From Taibaiella koreensis (GTDB lineage Bacteria; Bacteroidota; Bacteroidia; Chitinophagales; Chitinophagaceae): a stretch of DNA of 64,000 nucleotides. The stretch spans positions 372,001-436,000 of the forward strand of contig NZ_QVNU01000004.1 of NCBI RefSeq assembly GCF_003545715.1, given 5' to 3'. Shown piece by piece: positions 42,331 to 51,435 of this stretch. The translations under genes and the position numbers were made by a program. Numbering within the stretch: the first letter of the stretch is position 1; each line of letters opens with the position of its first letter. The notes beneath the pieces are model-generated. The model was not told where the DNA came from. It saw only the letters and a list, made by a program, of their open reading frames with translations, and made no database searches.

Positions 42331-44217
42331 ATGTTTGATAGTCTGAGCGCCACAGCCAGCCAGCTGCTCCCTACCTATATCGGCGCCAATGTGTGGATCG
42401 GAGACAAGCAGATCAAAGAGATACTATCTCTGGAGATCAGGCAGGAACATGCCTGCCATCACCTGCTCTCCCTGCGCTTCTACCAGGACCAGGTACAGCA
42501 GGAAGGTTCCATGATCTTCGACGGCGCCGAAAACCTCCTCGGACAGGTCGTCGAGGTTATCCTCTTCGATAGGAATGCCACTCAAGGCGACAGAAAGCTC
42601 AAAAACCTCTTCGTCGCCACCAGGATCGCCTTCGATCACAGCGCTATGAACGAGGGCATACTTGTGCTCGAGGCCAAAGCACCCACCTATGTGCTCGACG
42701 GCGCACCGCATTACGAAAGCTTTTACCACAAGAACCTTGCCACTATAGCCAAAACGGTATGCAAGCCCCTGGAGAAGGTCAACAGCAAGCTTACTGCTGC
42801 CCCTACGCTCGATGCCTCCCTCAGCTATGTCTCCCGCTTCGGCGAAAGTGCCTGGAACTTCATGAAGCGGCTCAGCGCCGAGACCGGACAGTGGCTTTAC
42901 TTCAATGGTAAGGAGCTCATATTCGGTCAACCCGAATCCCAGCAGGCACGAGACCTTATCTATGGACAAAACTGCTATAAGCTCGAAATGAGCATGCAGG
43001 CCAGGCCCGTACAGGGCGGTTACTTCGACTACAATGCCTCCGAAAATACACCCCTCAGCAGCGCAGCCAACAGCGATACCGATGTGGCCAACTCCGACAG
43101 GGGCTTTGCTTTCGGAAAGGCTAAAAATATTTTCGGCAGTGATAGCTATACCCATCCCGCCGCCTTGCCCGCCGATGCACAGACCCTGGCCGGCATAGGC
43201 AAAAGCAGGGCCAATACTACGGCTGCCGACCTCTACCTCGTCAATGGTGAAAGTACCCTGCACGAACTTAATGTGGGTATGATCGCCAACCTGCAGATGG
43301 TGCGGGCAGGCGTCAAGCTTGACCATACACCCGTACGCATTACCGCCATTACCCACCATCTCGATGCTACCGGCAGCTACAGCAACAGCTTCAGCGCCAT
43401 CAGCGCACAAAGCGTGACCCCGCCGCCGATAGACTTCCTGGCTCCCATGGCTACCGCCATGCCCGCAGAGGTGATCGACAATGCCGACCCTATGGGACAG
43501 GGCCGCGTGCAGGTCAAATTCCTGGGCTGGCAGCAGGACCACAGCCAGCAGCAGACCGACTGGATCAGGATACTGACGCCCGATGCCGGCAGCAGCAGCG
43601 CCGTGAACAAGAACAGGGGCTATGTCTTTATTCCCGAAAAAGGAGACCAGGTGATGATCGCCTTTGAACAGAACAATCCCGACAGGCCCTATGTACAGGG
43701 AAGCATCTTCCATGGCAGCAACGGTGTGGGAGGTGGATCCGATAATGTGACCAAGAGTATTATGACCCGCAGCGGCCATACGATAGAACTCAACGACGAT
43801 AACGACGGCACACATATCATTATCAGGGACCCGGGAGGCAACGAGATCTTCCTCGATACCCAGGGTAAAAACATTACCATTACTGCGCCCGAGACCATTA
43901 CCATGAATGCAAAGAATATCGTGATGAATGCGGCGCAAAGCGTGATTACCACAGCCGGCATTAATGTCACGACCACGGCAGGCGCCACGGTGACCACTAC
44001 GGCCGGCATCAATATTCAGAGTACCGCAGCCAAGGACCTGACCATGATGGCTACCAATATCATTGGTACCGCCGACGACAGCGTGAGCCATAACGCCAGC
44101 AAAAGCATCAGCAAACGGGGCAATACCATCGAAGCGACCGCGACCGAAGAAGATTTTAAGATATACAGCGCCAAGAAAGTGGTGAACACCAGTGGCGAAA
44201 AGGGTAAACTCTTTTAA
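42331..44217 (+). CDS. vgrG: T6SS spike protein VgrG, copy 2
   Basis: The 628-residue protein has the same N-terminal gp27-like and OB-fold domains as vgrG1, with only a few scattered substitutions up to SIFHGSNG (residue ~465). The C-terminal tail is different: SGHTIELNDDNDGTHIIIRD and short T/A-rich beta-helix repeats (TTAGINVTTTAGATVTT). The tail difference is likely to set cargo specificity, since the papain-like effector gene follows after 11 bp. The near-identity of the first 1.4 kb suggests recent duplication or gene conversion. Confidence 0.94.
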   Translation: MFDSLSATASQLLPTYIGANVWIGDKQIKEILSLEIRQEHACHHLLSLRFYQDQVQQEGSMIFDGAENLLGQVVEVILFDRNATQGDRKLKNLFVATRIAFDHSAMNEGILVLEAKAPTYVLDGAPHYESFYHKNLATIAKTVCKPLEKVNSKLTAAPTLDASLSYVSRFGESAWNFMKRLSAETGQWLYFNGKELIFGQPESQQARDLIYGQNCYKLEMSMQARPVQGGYFDYNASENTPLSSAANSDTDVANSDRGFAFGKAKNIFGSDSYTHPAALPADAQTLAGIGKSRANTTAADLYLVNGESTLHELNVGMIANLQMVRAGVKLDHTPVRITAITHHLDATGSYSNSFSAISAQSVTPPPIDFLAPMATAMPAEVIDNADPMGQGRVQVKFLGWQQDHSQQQTDWIRILTPDAGSSSAVNKNRGYVFIPEKGDQVMIAFEQNNPDRPYVQGSIFHGSNGVGGGSDNVTKSIMTRSGHTIELNDDNDGTHIIIRDPGGNEIFLDTQGKNITITAPETITMNAKNIVMNAAQSVITTAGINVTTTAGATVTTTAGINIQSTAAKDLTMMATNIIGTADDSVSHNASKSISKRGNTIEATATEEDFKIYSAKKVVNTSGEKGKLF

Positions 44218-44228
44218 AGGTCAGCATA

Positions 44229-45551
44229 ATGGGTAATATTGTTTTCACCGCAAAAAGGATCACAGATAATTCGCCGGCAGCCACCTGGGTTGCCGAAGGC
44301 GGCGATGCGACCCTTGGCGCCAGCGGCCTGGTCAAACAGAAAGGAGATGCGGGTGTGGACCTGCTCATAGGCCAGCCGCCGGCAAAGGAAAAGCAGGAAG
44401 CGCAGATAGCAGTGGAGACCGTACGGATCAACACTGGCCTGGATAAGGGTTGTGATTATAAAAATAGCGGCGCGCTGAGGGATGGCATGTTGTTTGATAA
44501 ACAATATGAGCTCGAAGTCACCAAATTCAAAAACAATGTAGCGCCACCCAGCGACCAGGACATACAGTGGGCCTATCGTTACGAAACGGAAGATGGCGTC
44601 CAGGAAGGCGTTTTTTTGGGCAGAGGGCGTAAAGTGATGCTTGGCTTCGGAACGAACCTGAATATCTGTGGCAGAGGCCTGACCATTTATGCATTTATCC
44701 GGGACAGGAAAACAGAAGGCGTGCTCAACACCTGGGTACACTATCGTTTCAGGTGGTTTTCACGGGAGCAGGTCAAAAAAGAAGTACAGGAACGGAAAAC
44801 CCATCCCTGGAAAATAGACCAAAACAATACCTCCCTTTGCGGCATGGCCTGCATCATGTACCTGCTGGCCAAGAAGGACCCGGATGGCTATGAAAAAATG
44901 GCTTTGCAGCTGCATCAGCAGGGCCAGGTAACCTACAAGGATTATGCCATCAAGCCCTGGAAAGGTCTCCTGGAAATGAATCCGGCGGATGCCGCCTGCA
45001 AGTATCCCTCGTCTTCTATGCCTTACGCAGACTGGATTACGCTGGCCAGCCTCAGGAGCTCTGAGAGCTGGGTCGGCTATAAAGGACAGGCGGGCGACGA
45101 CAGCAGGGCGATCAACTGGCCCGTGATCATGATCACGCTGGGTAAAAAGCTTCTGGGATACCAGGACGTTTCTATAGATTATTACAAGCTCAATAAATCC
45201 TACATAAGGGATTGGCTGGGCTCGAATGAGAAGCTGAGAATATTGAAAGAAGATATCGACGCGGACTATAACAACGGCTACCAGATCAGCATGATGATCG
45301 ACAGCGATATGATGAAAGGGTCGGATGCCTATAGCTGGAGCGATTTTAGCGAATACCACTGGATCGTCTACGAAGGTGGCTTGCAGCTGCTCAATGCAGC
45401 AGGCGGTGCAGAAAGCGATTACGATAAGGTAACTAAGGTAAAGTTCAAGGAATTCACCTGGGGAGAAGATGTACAGACTTCCCGGACCTCTGGCGGCATA
45501 TCCAAAAGTGCATTCCAGACGAACTATTATGCCTATGTAAAAATGAAATAG
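44229..45551 (+). CDS. Papain-like cysteine peptidase T6SS effector candidate
   Basis: The 440-residue protein has no signal peptide. Residues ~90-180 hold the effector-type beta-sandwich (KVMLGFGTNLNICGRGLTIY). The C-terminal half looks like a papain-like amidase or peptidase: QNNTSLCGMACIMYLL carries the likely nucleophile C204, and SEYHWIVYEGG carries the likely H377. Such folds in T6SS cargo usually cut peptidoglycan peptides; the substrate here is not known. The gene follows vgrG2 by 11 bp, and a lipoprotein gene follows it after 2 bp. Confidence 0.6.
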   Translation: MGNIVFTAKRITDNSPAATWVAEGGDATLGASGLVKQKGDAGVDLLIGQPPAKEKQEAQIAVETVRINTGLDKGCDYKNSGALRDGMLFDKQYELEVTKFKNNVAPPSDQDIQWAYRYETEDGVQEGVFLGRGRKVMLGFGTNLNICGRGLTIYAFIRDRKTEGVLNTWVHYRFRWFSREQVKKEVQERKTHPWKIDQNNTSLCGMACIMYLLAKKDPDGYEKMALQLHQQGQVTYKDYAIKPWKGLLEMNPADAACKYPSSSMPYADWITLASLRSSESWVGYKGQAGDDSRAINWPVIMITLGKKLLGYQDVSIDYYKLNKSYIRDWLGSNEKLRILKEDIDADYNNGYQISMMIDSDMMKGSDAYSWSDFSEYHWIVYEGGLQLLNAAGGAESDYDKVTKVKFKEFTWGEDVQTSRTSGGISKSAFQTNYYAYVKMK

Positions 45552-45553
45552 CC

Positions 45554-46024
45554 ATGATCTGTAATCTTTCTGTACTTTTTGTTGCCAGCCTTGCTCTGCT
45601 CTCCTGCAGACCCAATGCTACCGGAACCTCATCGGAAAACACGGAAACGGACTGCCAGCAACAAAAAACGATCAAAGGGCTGAGCTTTTACTTTAACCAT
45701 TACCCCTATGCCGAAATGGACACGATCCGTATCAAAGTAGGCGGAGGTTCTGAAAGCTGGGAAAGCTTTGGTACGCCGCAGCAAATGGTCGATAGCCTCA
45801 GGGAGCAACGTTATTTCTATTTTGAAAGAACCATCAATATTACCGACACCGTTTTCTTCAAATTGAAAAACGGCAAGGTGCATGCCGCCTACAACTTCCG
45901 GTACCTGCTACGCCCCCATCGCGGCTCGGCTACTACGGACTATAGCTGTGATTTCTACGAGCTGTACCTGGATGGGGAAAAACAAACAGGAGGCGTCGTA
46001 TCGATGGAACGCAGCAAAAAATAG
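45554..46024 (+). CDS. Lipoprotein, candidate immunity to the papain-like effector
   Basis: The 156-residue protein has a lipoprotein signal (MICNLSVLFVASLALLSC, lipobox LLSC). The mature part is beta-rich (GLSFYFNHYPYAEMDTIRIK, FERTINITDTVFFKL) and unrecognised. It begins two bases after the peptidase gene ends, a typical immunity position. It would act on the outer face of the inner membrane or in the outer membrane's inner leaflet. Confidence 0.6.
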   Translation: MICNLSVLFVASLALLSCRPNATGTSSENTETDCQQQKTIKGLSFYFNHYPYAEMDTIRIKVGGGSESWESFGTPQQMVDSLREQRYFYFERTINITDTVFFKLKNGKVHAAYNFRYLLRPHRGSATTDYSCDFYELYLDGEKQTGGVVSMERSKK

Positions 46025-46056
46025 CCAGGAGGCTCTACAGAATTGACATTAGGAGT

Positions 46057-46968
46057 ATGAGCATCGAGGAACAGATAAGCACGAGCAGCAACAGAAAGGT
46101 GTTGGAAATACGCCCTACGGACCGGTGCCGTACCTACGGCGTCATGATCCGTTTTGACGACAAAACCCGTATCCATTATGAAACGGAGGTGAGCCTGTGG
46201 CCCGGCGAAGAAGGGTTTCTTTTCCAGGTCGACAGGCGTCAGGTATATATCAACGATCATGCGCCCGATCTTATCATCGATAAGCTGGCAGACGATCTGG
46301 GCAAAGTCCTGTATCCCTTACGGCTCCATACCGATCACCAGGGCAAACTTCTTGGAATCGCCAACGGGGAAGCGTTGAGGCAGCGCTGGCAGCAGCAAAA
46401 AGACCTTTTGCTACAATACTACAAAGGCGACCTTGTCGACAAAGCAATCCTGGAAATGGATCAGGTATTGAAGCAGGAAAAGAGTATACTATTACGCCTG
46501 AAAGACGATTGGTTTTACAGCCTTTTCTTTTCGGGCATATATGGTTTGCGCGCTTATGATTTCAGGGAAAAAACGATCATGGCGCTACCGGTAATCCCCT
46601 TTGGTCCGCCACTGCAATACGCTGTAACCAGGGAAATTACCGAGCAGCATACCGAAACCAAATGCCTCGTTATCGAATGTAAAGGTTCATTGGAAGAGCA
46701 ACGCAGTGCAGAAGATATAGCGCTAAAGCATCAGATACCTGTTTACAAGCTTATGAATGGCAAGGCTACCGAAGCAGAAGGGGAAGTGAAGATCGCATAC
46801 CGGCTTTATCATAAGGATTTCAGCATACGGTCGGTTACCGGTGAGAGCAGTTTTAAAGATCCCGATCAGGGCTGGCGCAACGTCCGGTTCGAGCTCTATC
46901 ACCTGCCCGACAAGGATAAACCGCAGGAACATTACCGGCAAAACGATAGCCGGAATAAGAAAATGTAG
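46057..46968 (+). CDS. Putative effector adaptor, family shared with 38.4 kb gene
   Basis: The 303-residue protein has no signal and no recognised domain. It resembles the 38449-39333 product in its middle (~75-180: DDLGKVLYPLRLHTDHQGKL, LLLQYYKGDLVDKAIL). The N-terminal beta-rich part and the C-terminal part differ more. It lies between the papain-like effector/lipoprotein pair and the PAAR-like DUF4280 gene, and so likely serves one of those neighbours. Lengths and layout (beta, helical, beta) agree between the two proteins. Confidence 0.55.
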   Translation: MSIEEQISTSSNRKVLEIRPTDRCRTYGVMIRFDDKTRIHYETEVSLWPGEEGFLFQVDRRQVYINDHAPDLIIDKLADDLGKVLYPLRLHTDHQGKLLGIANGEALRQRWQQQKDLLLQYYKGDLVDKAILEMDQVLKQEKSILLRLKDDWFYSLFFSGIYGLRAYDFREKTIMALPVIPFGPPLQYAVTREITEQHTETKCLVIECKGSLEEQRSAEDIALKHQIPVYKLMNGKATEAEGEVKIAYRLYHKDFSIRSVTGESSFKDPDQGWRNVRFELYHLPDKDKPQEHYRQNDSRNKKM

Positions 46969-46992
46969 TCCAGAACCATTAAACCCGGTATC

Positions 46993-47463
46993 ATGAGTGA
47001 AAAACATTTAGTGTGTAATGGGGCCATGTGCCAATGTAAGTTTGGCACCACACCCGACAAGCTGAAAGTAAAGCAAACGGATTATTACATCAACGACAGC
47101 GACGGAAGTCAGAAATCGATTGCCAATACCATGGATATCGGTCAGCCGTTCCAGGCCAATACCTTCGGCAGCTGTAAAAAGATGAACAACAATCCCTGTA
47201 AGCCGGCAATTACCGAATGGAAAGATTTTTACGACAAAGTCACCCTGCAGAATGGTGGAAAAATACTGCTGGAAAATAGCAAGGCCACCTGCACTGTAGG
47301 TGGAAGCCCTTGCGTGGATATTACCTTTCACGGACAAACGGCCGCCGTAGCTGCTCAAAATACGGCGAAGGCGAAAGAGGAAGTGGGCTCCCAGCTCAAT
47401 CCCCTGGTAAACCTGAAGACCGTAGAAGAAAAGCAACCTGTATTACCTACGCAAACCCAATAA
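46993..47463 (+). CDS. DUF4280 PAAR-like spike tip protein
   Basis: The 156-residue protein has a stand-alone DUF4280 domain: CNGAMCQCKFGTTPDKLKV at the N-terminus and a C-terminal half with several cysteines (TCTVGGSPCVDITFHGQ). PAAR-like proteins of this kind sharpen the VgrG tip and carry cargo. An unusual tail of ~40 residues, KTVEEKQPVLPTQTQ at the end, may link to the next protein. The stop is 13 bp before the 984-residue effector candidate. Confidence 0.82.
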   Translation: MSEKHLVCNGAMCQCKFGTTPDKLKVKQTDYYINDSDGSQKSIANTMDIGQPFQANTFGSCKKMNNNPCKPAITEWKDFYDKVTLQNGGKILLENSKATCTVGGSPCVDITFHGQTAAVAAQNTAKAKEEVGSQLNPLVNLKTVEEKQPVLPTQTQ

Positions 47464-47476
47464 TGAAGCGCCTGAC

Positions 47477-50431
47477 ATGGAAACAAAAGGAAATGATCTT
47501 CAAATTATCCCCATCACTTCGGGCAGCCAGTATTTCGATAAGCAGGGGCGTGTGCTCACTTTGCAAAAAGCGGAGTCGTTTGCTTATACGATAGGGAAGC
47601 TAAAAGATGAGCTGGATGCCACAGACAAAAAGCTAAAGGCAGAGCAGGCCCAACAAAAAGGCAAACCTCCCGTCAAAGGCAAGTCGGCTACAGAGCAAAA
47701 AAAACAGGACCTTCTGGCACAATATGCCGACCTGTTGTGGCTTTGGCAGATCGCCGCGGGTCCCGACCGCCTGGATCTGAGCAATCATAACGAAAGCTTC
47801 GGCAAAGGCATGCCGCAAAGTACCCGCCAGGTATCCTTTCCCAAGTTCCTTGAGGGAGGCGGCTATATATGGCTTGAGGGCTTCCGGGGTACCGCCACGG
47901 GTTCTCCTTCCAACGGCATTTTCGTTTGCGCCAAAGGCAATCCCGATATCATCGGCGTAGAATGGACCAATCTTAATGGCGACAATATTGATGGCAAACA
48001 AGTAAAATTCGGAGATACGGTATTGCTGCGGGTATATACCGAAGCCCTGTTTGGAAGCCAGGTGATCGTGAAACTGCAGGATAAAGATCTGGCCAGCTGG
48101 GTAGACAGCCCCGATCTGCTGCCGGCCTACGAGCGTGAAGGAGGTACACCCAAGAACAAGAAAGAAGGAGAGAATACGCCATCCAAAGAATTTCAGGTAT
48201 TGACAAGGGCAGTGAGTTACGGCCCCTTCAAGAGCGCTATGCTCAGCCCGGAGCAGGGCGAGCGTCTCCGCAAAACACTGGGCAGCCTGGAAGGGCATAC
48301 CGAAAAATATGTTCAGAAAGCGGAGATCAAAGTCTATATCGATGAATTCTGGCGTTATGATGGGGGCACCTCGTTAAAAATATTTCCTACCGTCAACGTC
48401 AGGAGCCTCAATGCGCCAAAGGCGTTCGAAGAAAAATATATTACAGTTGAATACAGCGCTCAGGAAGCACCGGTGCAATCACAGCTTTCTCCCACAGGGA
48501 ACAAACCTATCCTGGCAGGAGAAATAGAAACCAATATCAGTGCTTTCCGGCATTGCTATTATACAGCGGTAAAAGTGACTACACCTTTAAAGAATGAAGA
48601 GGGCAAGGAAGAGGAAAAGCCGATCTATCTATTTAAAGAAAAAAGCGACGAACCTATATACCAGCAGATACGTGACTTTGAGGTAGTGGTCGGAGAAACG
48701 ACAGGCCTAAAGAAAATAACGATCGAGCTGGAGCAGCTGCACAACAATGAATCGGAATGCGTCAGCCAAACCAAGCACAAAGGCGGGCATACACTAACTA
48801 TCGACAGCTATCCCGAACAAAAGGCGCTTCCCGCGCCGAAGCAGGAAGTCAAAGAGGAGAAGGAGGAGGAGAAAGTTCAATGGAAAGTAAAAACCAAGAC
48901 GGACGCTGCCCTGGGTAGCATAGAGACCAAGCGCTCGATCGATAGCAGTGTAGCCTTAAAGGTTTACACCCCAAAGGACAGCGACGAAAAGCTCACTTTT
49001 GACGCACGGTTTATCTATAACAAAACACCCATCGGCGTTGGTCCGCTTACACTGCCTTATGCGTTCCGTTATTTCTGGATGGGCGCCAATGCAGCAGGGA
49101 CGCCCTATATCATCAATGCCAACACCTGCAGGTACCAGAACCGGGTAAAGGTGATCCCCTACCCCGATATTGAATGGAAGCTGGCACTCGAATACAACAA
49201 GTTTGAGCCCGGCGCCGGTGAAGATGCCAGCGCCAAGACGAGCCGCGTGCTGATGAACAACTTCAAGCAGTCGCGGCCACAGCATCAGCAAGAACACAAG
49301 TTCGTCGATGTCGGCGGCAGAAAGCTCGGCGTATCCTTATCGGCCAAATGGAACGGCTCCGATGAGGTCAGTTTTTCTGATGAGTTTATCAAGAACCTGC
49401 AGGAAAAATTCAAAACGGTCATCGAGCTGGTGAACATGCTCGAAAATATCTTCTCACCCAAAAGCACCGACAACGACCCGGATGCACAACGAACCCTGGA
49501 CGATTTCAAACGAAGCCAGGGCAACGAGATCGCCAAGCGGGAACGGGAAGAACGGGATATGCGCAAGCAGCGTGAATACCTGCGTGATGCCAAAAGAGAT
49601 TATTCCGCATCGGAGAGTGGAACAAAAGACCGTAGAGACGCCCGGAAAAAAATGGAACAGCTCGACCGGCGAGGCGACAGCCACTTCGAGGGCATGAAGC
49701 GGGAAGCGGTTGGTCTGGATATCATATGGCCCAGCCTGGAAGGCTCTTTCGGCTGGAAACTGGTCAACACCAATACCAACCAGGCCGAGCAATACCGGAA
49801 TAAGGTGGGGCTTTACCTTACGGGCACTATAGAATGTGCACCGCTAATAGGTGCGTCTATTTACTTCGATTTCCTTGCTTTGGTCCAGCGTGCACACCCG
49901 ATAGCCTACGCTGTAATCGCCATCGCCGACCTTACGCTGGCGCTCCTGGGCGACGGCAGTAAGATCGTATGCGAGCTAAGGATCACCGGTACCATCAATG
50001 GCAAGCTGGAAGGCTTTGTCAACACCCTTACCGGAGAGAATACCTTCAATAAAAAGGACCGTAAGGCCAATAGTACAGACATTGCCACCGTTTCGGGTGA
50101 ATTAAAGATAAGCCTGAAGGTCCAGATCAAGATAGCAACGAAAAAGAACCTGGTGTTTGTCGCCGTAGAAGGTTCCCTGAGCGCCAGCGCCGAAGCCACT
50201 GCCACCTGGAAGGCGCGCGCCGAATTCGATACCGACAAGCAGGGCTTCTTTGCCAATATTTATGGTAACTTCGACGGCCTGGTACTCAAAGGTGGCGCAA
50301 AGGCATCGGTAAAAGTAAAGGGCCGCAAAGGAGGCAGCATGGGCACAGAAGGCGGTGTAGATGTGGAAAAGAAGGTAATGCCCAAGCAACCCGAGGCCCT
50401 GCTGAAAAAGCTTGTCCTGGCCAGTGCTTAA
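47477..50431 (+). CDS. 984-residue T6SS effector candidate of unknown activity
   Basis: The protein lacks a signal peptide and known catalytic motifs. Residues ~165-215 and ~280-310 hold the shared beta-sandwich patterns (TVLLRVYTEALFGSQVIV; KAEIKVYIDEFWRYDGG). Residues ~450-520 are a charged linker and a domain start. Residues ~685-745 are a strongly charged helix/coiled coil (AKREREERDMRKQREYLRDA). The C-terminal ~230 residues alternate polar and hydrophobic residues and include the long hydrophobic run IAYAVIAIADLTLALLG (~809-825). A pore-forming or membrane-acting toxin is possible (inference). It follows a DUF4280 tip gene; two exported proteins follow. Confidence 0.55.
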   Translation: METKGNDLQIIPITSGSQYFDKQGRVLTLQKAESFAYTIGKLKDELDATDKKLKAEQAQQKGKPPVKGKSATEQKKQDLLAQYADLLWLWQIAAGPDRLDLSNHNESFGKGMPQSTRQVSFPKFLEGGGYIWLEGFRGTATGSPSNGIFVCAKGNPDIIGVEWTNLNGDNIDGKQVKFGDTVLLRVYTEALFGSQVIVKLQDKDLASWVDSPDLLPAYEREGGTPKNKKEGENTPSKEFQVLTRAVSYGPFKSAMLSPEQGERLRKTLGSLEGHTEKYVQKAEIKVYIDEFWRYDGGTSLKIFPTVNVRSLNAPKAFEEKYITVEYSAQEAPVQSQLSPTGNKPILAGEIETNISAFRHCYYTAVKVTTPLKNEEGKEEEKPIYLFKEKSDEPIYQQIRDFEVVVGETTGLKKITIELEQLHNNESECVSQTKHKGGHTLTIDSYPEQKALPAPKQEVKEEKEEEKVQWKVKTKTDAALGSIETKRSIDSSVALKVYTPKDSDEKLTFDARFIYNKTPIGVGPLTLPYAFRYFWMGANAAGTPYIINANTCRYQNRVKVIPYPDIEWKLALEYNKFEPGAGEDASAKTSRVLMNNFKQSRPQHQQEHKFVDVGGRKLGVSLSAKWNGSDEVSFSDEFIKNLQEKFKTVIELVNMLENIFSPKSTDNDPDAQRTLDDFKRSQGNEIAKREREERDMRKQREYLRDAKRDYSASESGTKDRRDARKKMEQLDRRGDSHFEGMKREAVGLDIIWPSLEGSFGWKLVNTNTNQAEQYRNKVGLYLTGTIECAPLIGASIYFDFLALVQRAHPIAYAVIAIADLTLALLGDGSKIVCELRITGTINGKLEGFVNTLTGENTFNKKDRKANSTDIATVSGELKISLKVQIKIATKKNLVFVAVEGSLSASAEATATWKARAEFDTDKQGFFANIYGNFDGLVLKGGAKASVKVKGRKGGSMGTEGGVDVEKKVMPKQPEALLKKLVLASA

Positions 50432-50443
50432 TTCAAAACGACA

Positions 50444-51409
50444 ATGAAAAAAACAGCTCTGGCATTACTCCTGATCAGTGCGCTTTCTTCCTGCGCCCAA
50501 AACCAAAAGAACATGAACAATTCACTTAAAGATCTATACAAAACGGTTCAATACAAGGACAAGGCAATTGAATACCGGGCCAATATCCAGGTGGGCGCCT
50601 GCGACTTCGAACTCTTCATCAACGACATTCCCGTTGAGCAATACTTCGGCAATGTCGATGGTACCTTCAATACCAGCACGCCTATCAACGATGCGATACT
50701 GAAAGCCGGACCTCAGCGCTGGAAGCTGGTACTGTATCCCGGCTACAGGAACAATAACCTTACCACAAGCCTTTCGCCCAATGTCTTCCTGGAAATAGAG
50801 ATAGAAGGACTGAAGCATAATCCGCAAGGCGTGGAAACGATAGCAGGTCCTATAACGCTCATCAATACGCCGCAACGGAAAGATGAAAACGGAAAGGATA
50901 TTTACCTGGAGGCCGGCAAACCTACAGCTGTATATGAAGGCACGTTCAATGCAGACGTACCTTATACCTTGCGTGGCTGGAGTGAAAGCGCCGATCTCCG
51001 GAAAGAGAACCAGGACCAGCTGCTGAAAGAAGTGCTCGCATTTTATCAAAAGTATTCCGGTTACTATGCCCACAAGGATATAACAGCTATCATGAACACC
51101 GTTCATGATAAGGAAAAGGAAAGAGCGCAATACTTTTTCCAGGATGCGGCAGGCCTCCAGGAAACTTACGAAGATTATACGGAATTCATGTCTTTCCCAT
51201 CGCCGAAAGTATTGCCCATAGAGCACTACAGGCTTCGCTTTTATGGAGACGGCAAGGTCGTGACCCTGGAACGCAACGACTTTCCCAATATAGGAGAGCC
51301 GGTTACCCGTATTGTGTATAACGATGAGAACGGCAAACCGGTCACTGAGTTTATGTACGGCTATCTTCACCGGCAAAAAAGCGGCATGCCGCTCGAAATG
51401 ATCCGCTAA
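50444..51409 (+). CDS. Lipoprotein, candidate immunity to the 984-residue effector
   Basis: The 321-residue protein has a clear lipoprotein signal (MKKTALALLLISALSSC). The mature part begins with a beta-sandwich-like domain (YRANIQVGACDFELFINDI, WKLVLYPGYRNNN) and ends in a mixed domain (EHYRLRFYGDGKVVTLERND). No family is recognised. The stop of the effector gene is 12 bp upstream. Membrane anchoring fits a membrane-acting toxin. Confidence 0.55.
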   Translation: MKKTALALLLISALSSCAQNQKNMNNSLKDLYKTVQYKDKAIEYRANIQVGACDFELFINDIPVEQYFGNVDGTFNTSTPINDAILKAGPQRWKLVLYPGYRNNNLTTSLSPNVFLEIEIEGLKHNPQGVETIAGPITLINTPQRKDENGKDIYLEAGKPTAVYEGTFNADVPYTLRGWSESADLRKENQDQLLKEVLAFYQKYSGYYAHKDITAIMNTVHDKEKERAQYFFQDAAGLQETYEDYTEFMSFPSPKVLPIEHYRLRFYGDGKVVTLERNDFPNIGEPVTRIVYNDENGKPVTEFMYGYLHRQKSGMPLEMIR

Positions 51410-51435
51410 TATCGATCCATGACCTCATACCACTT

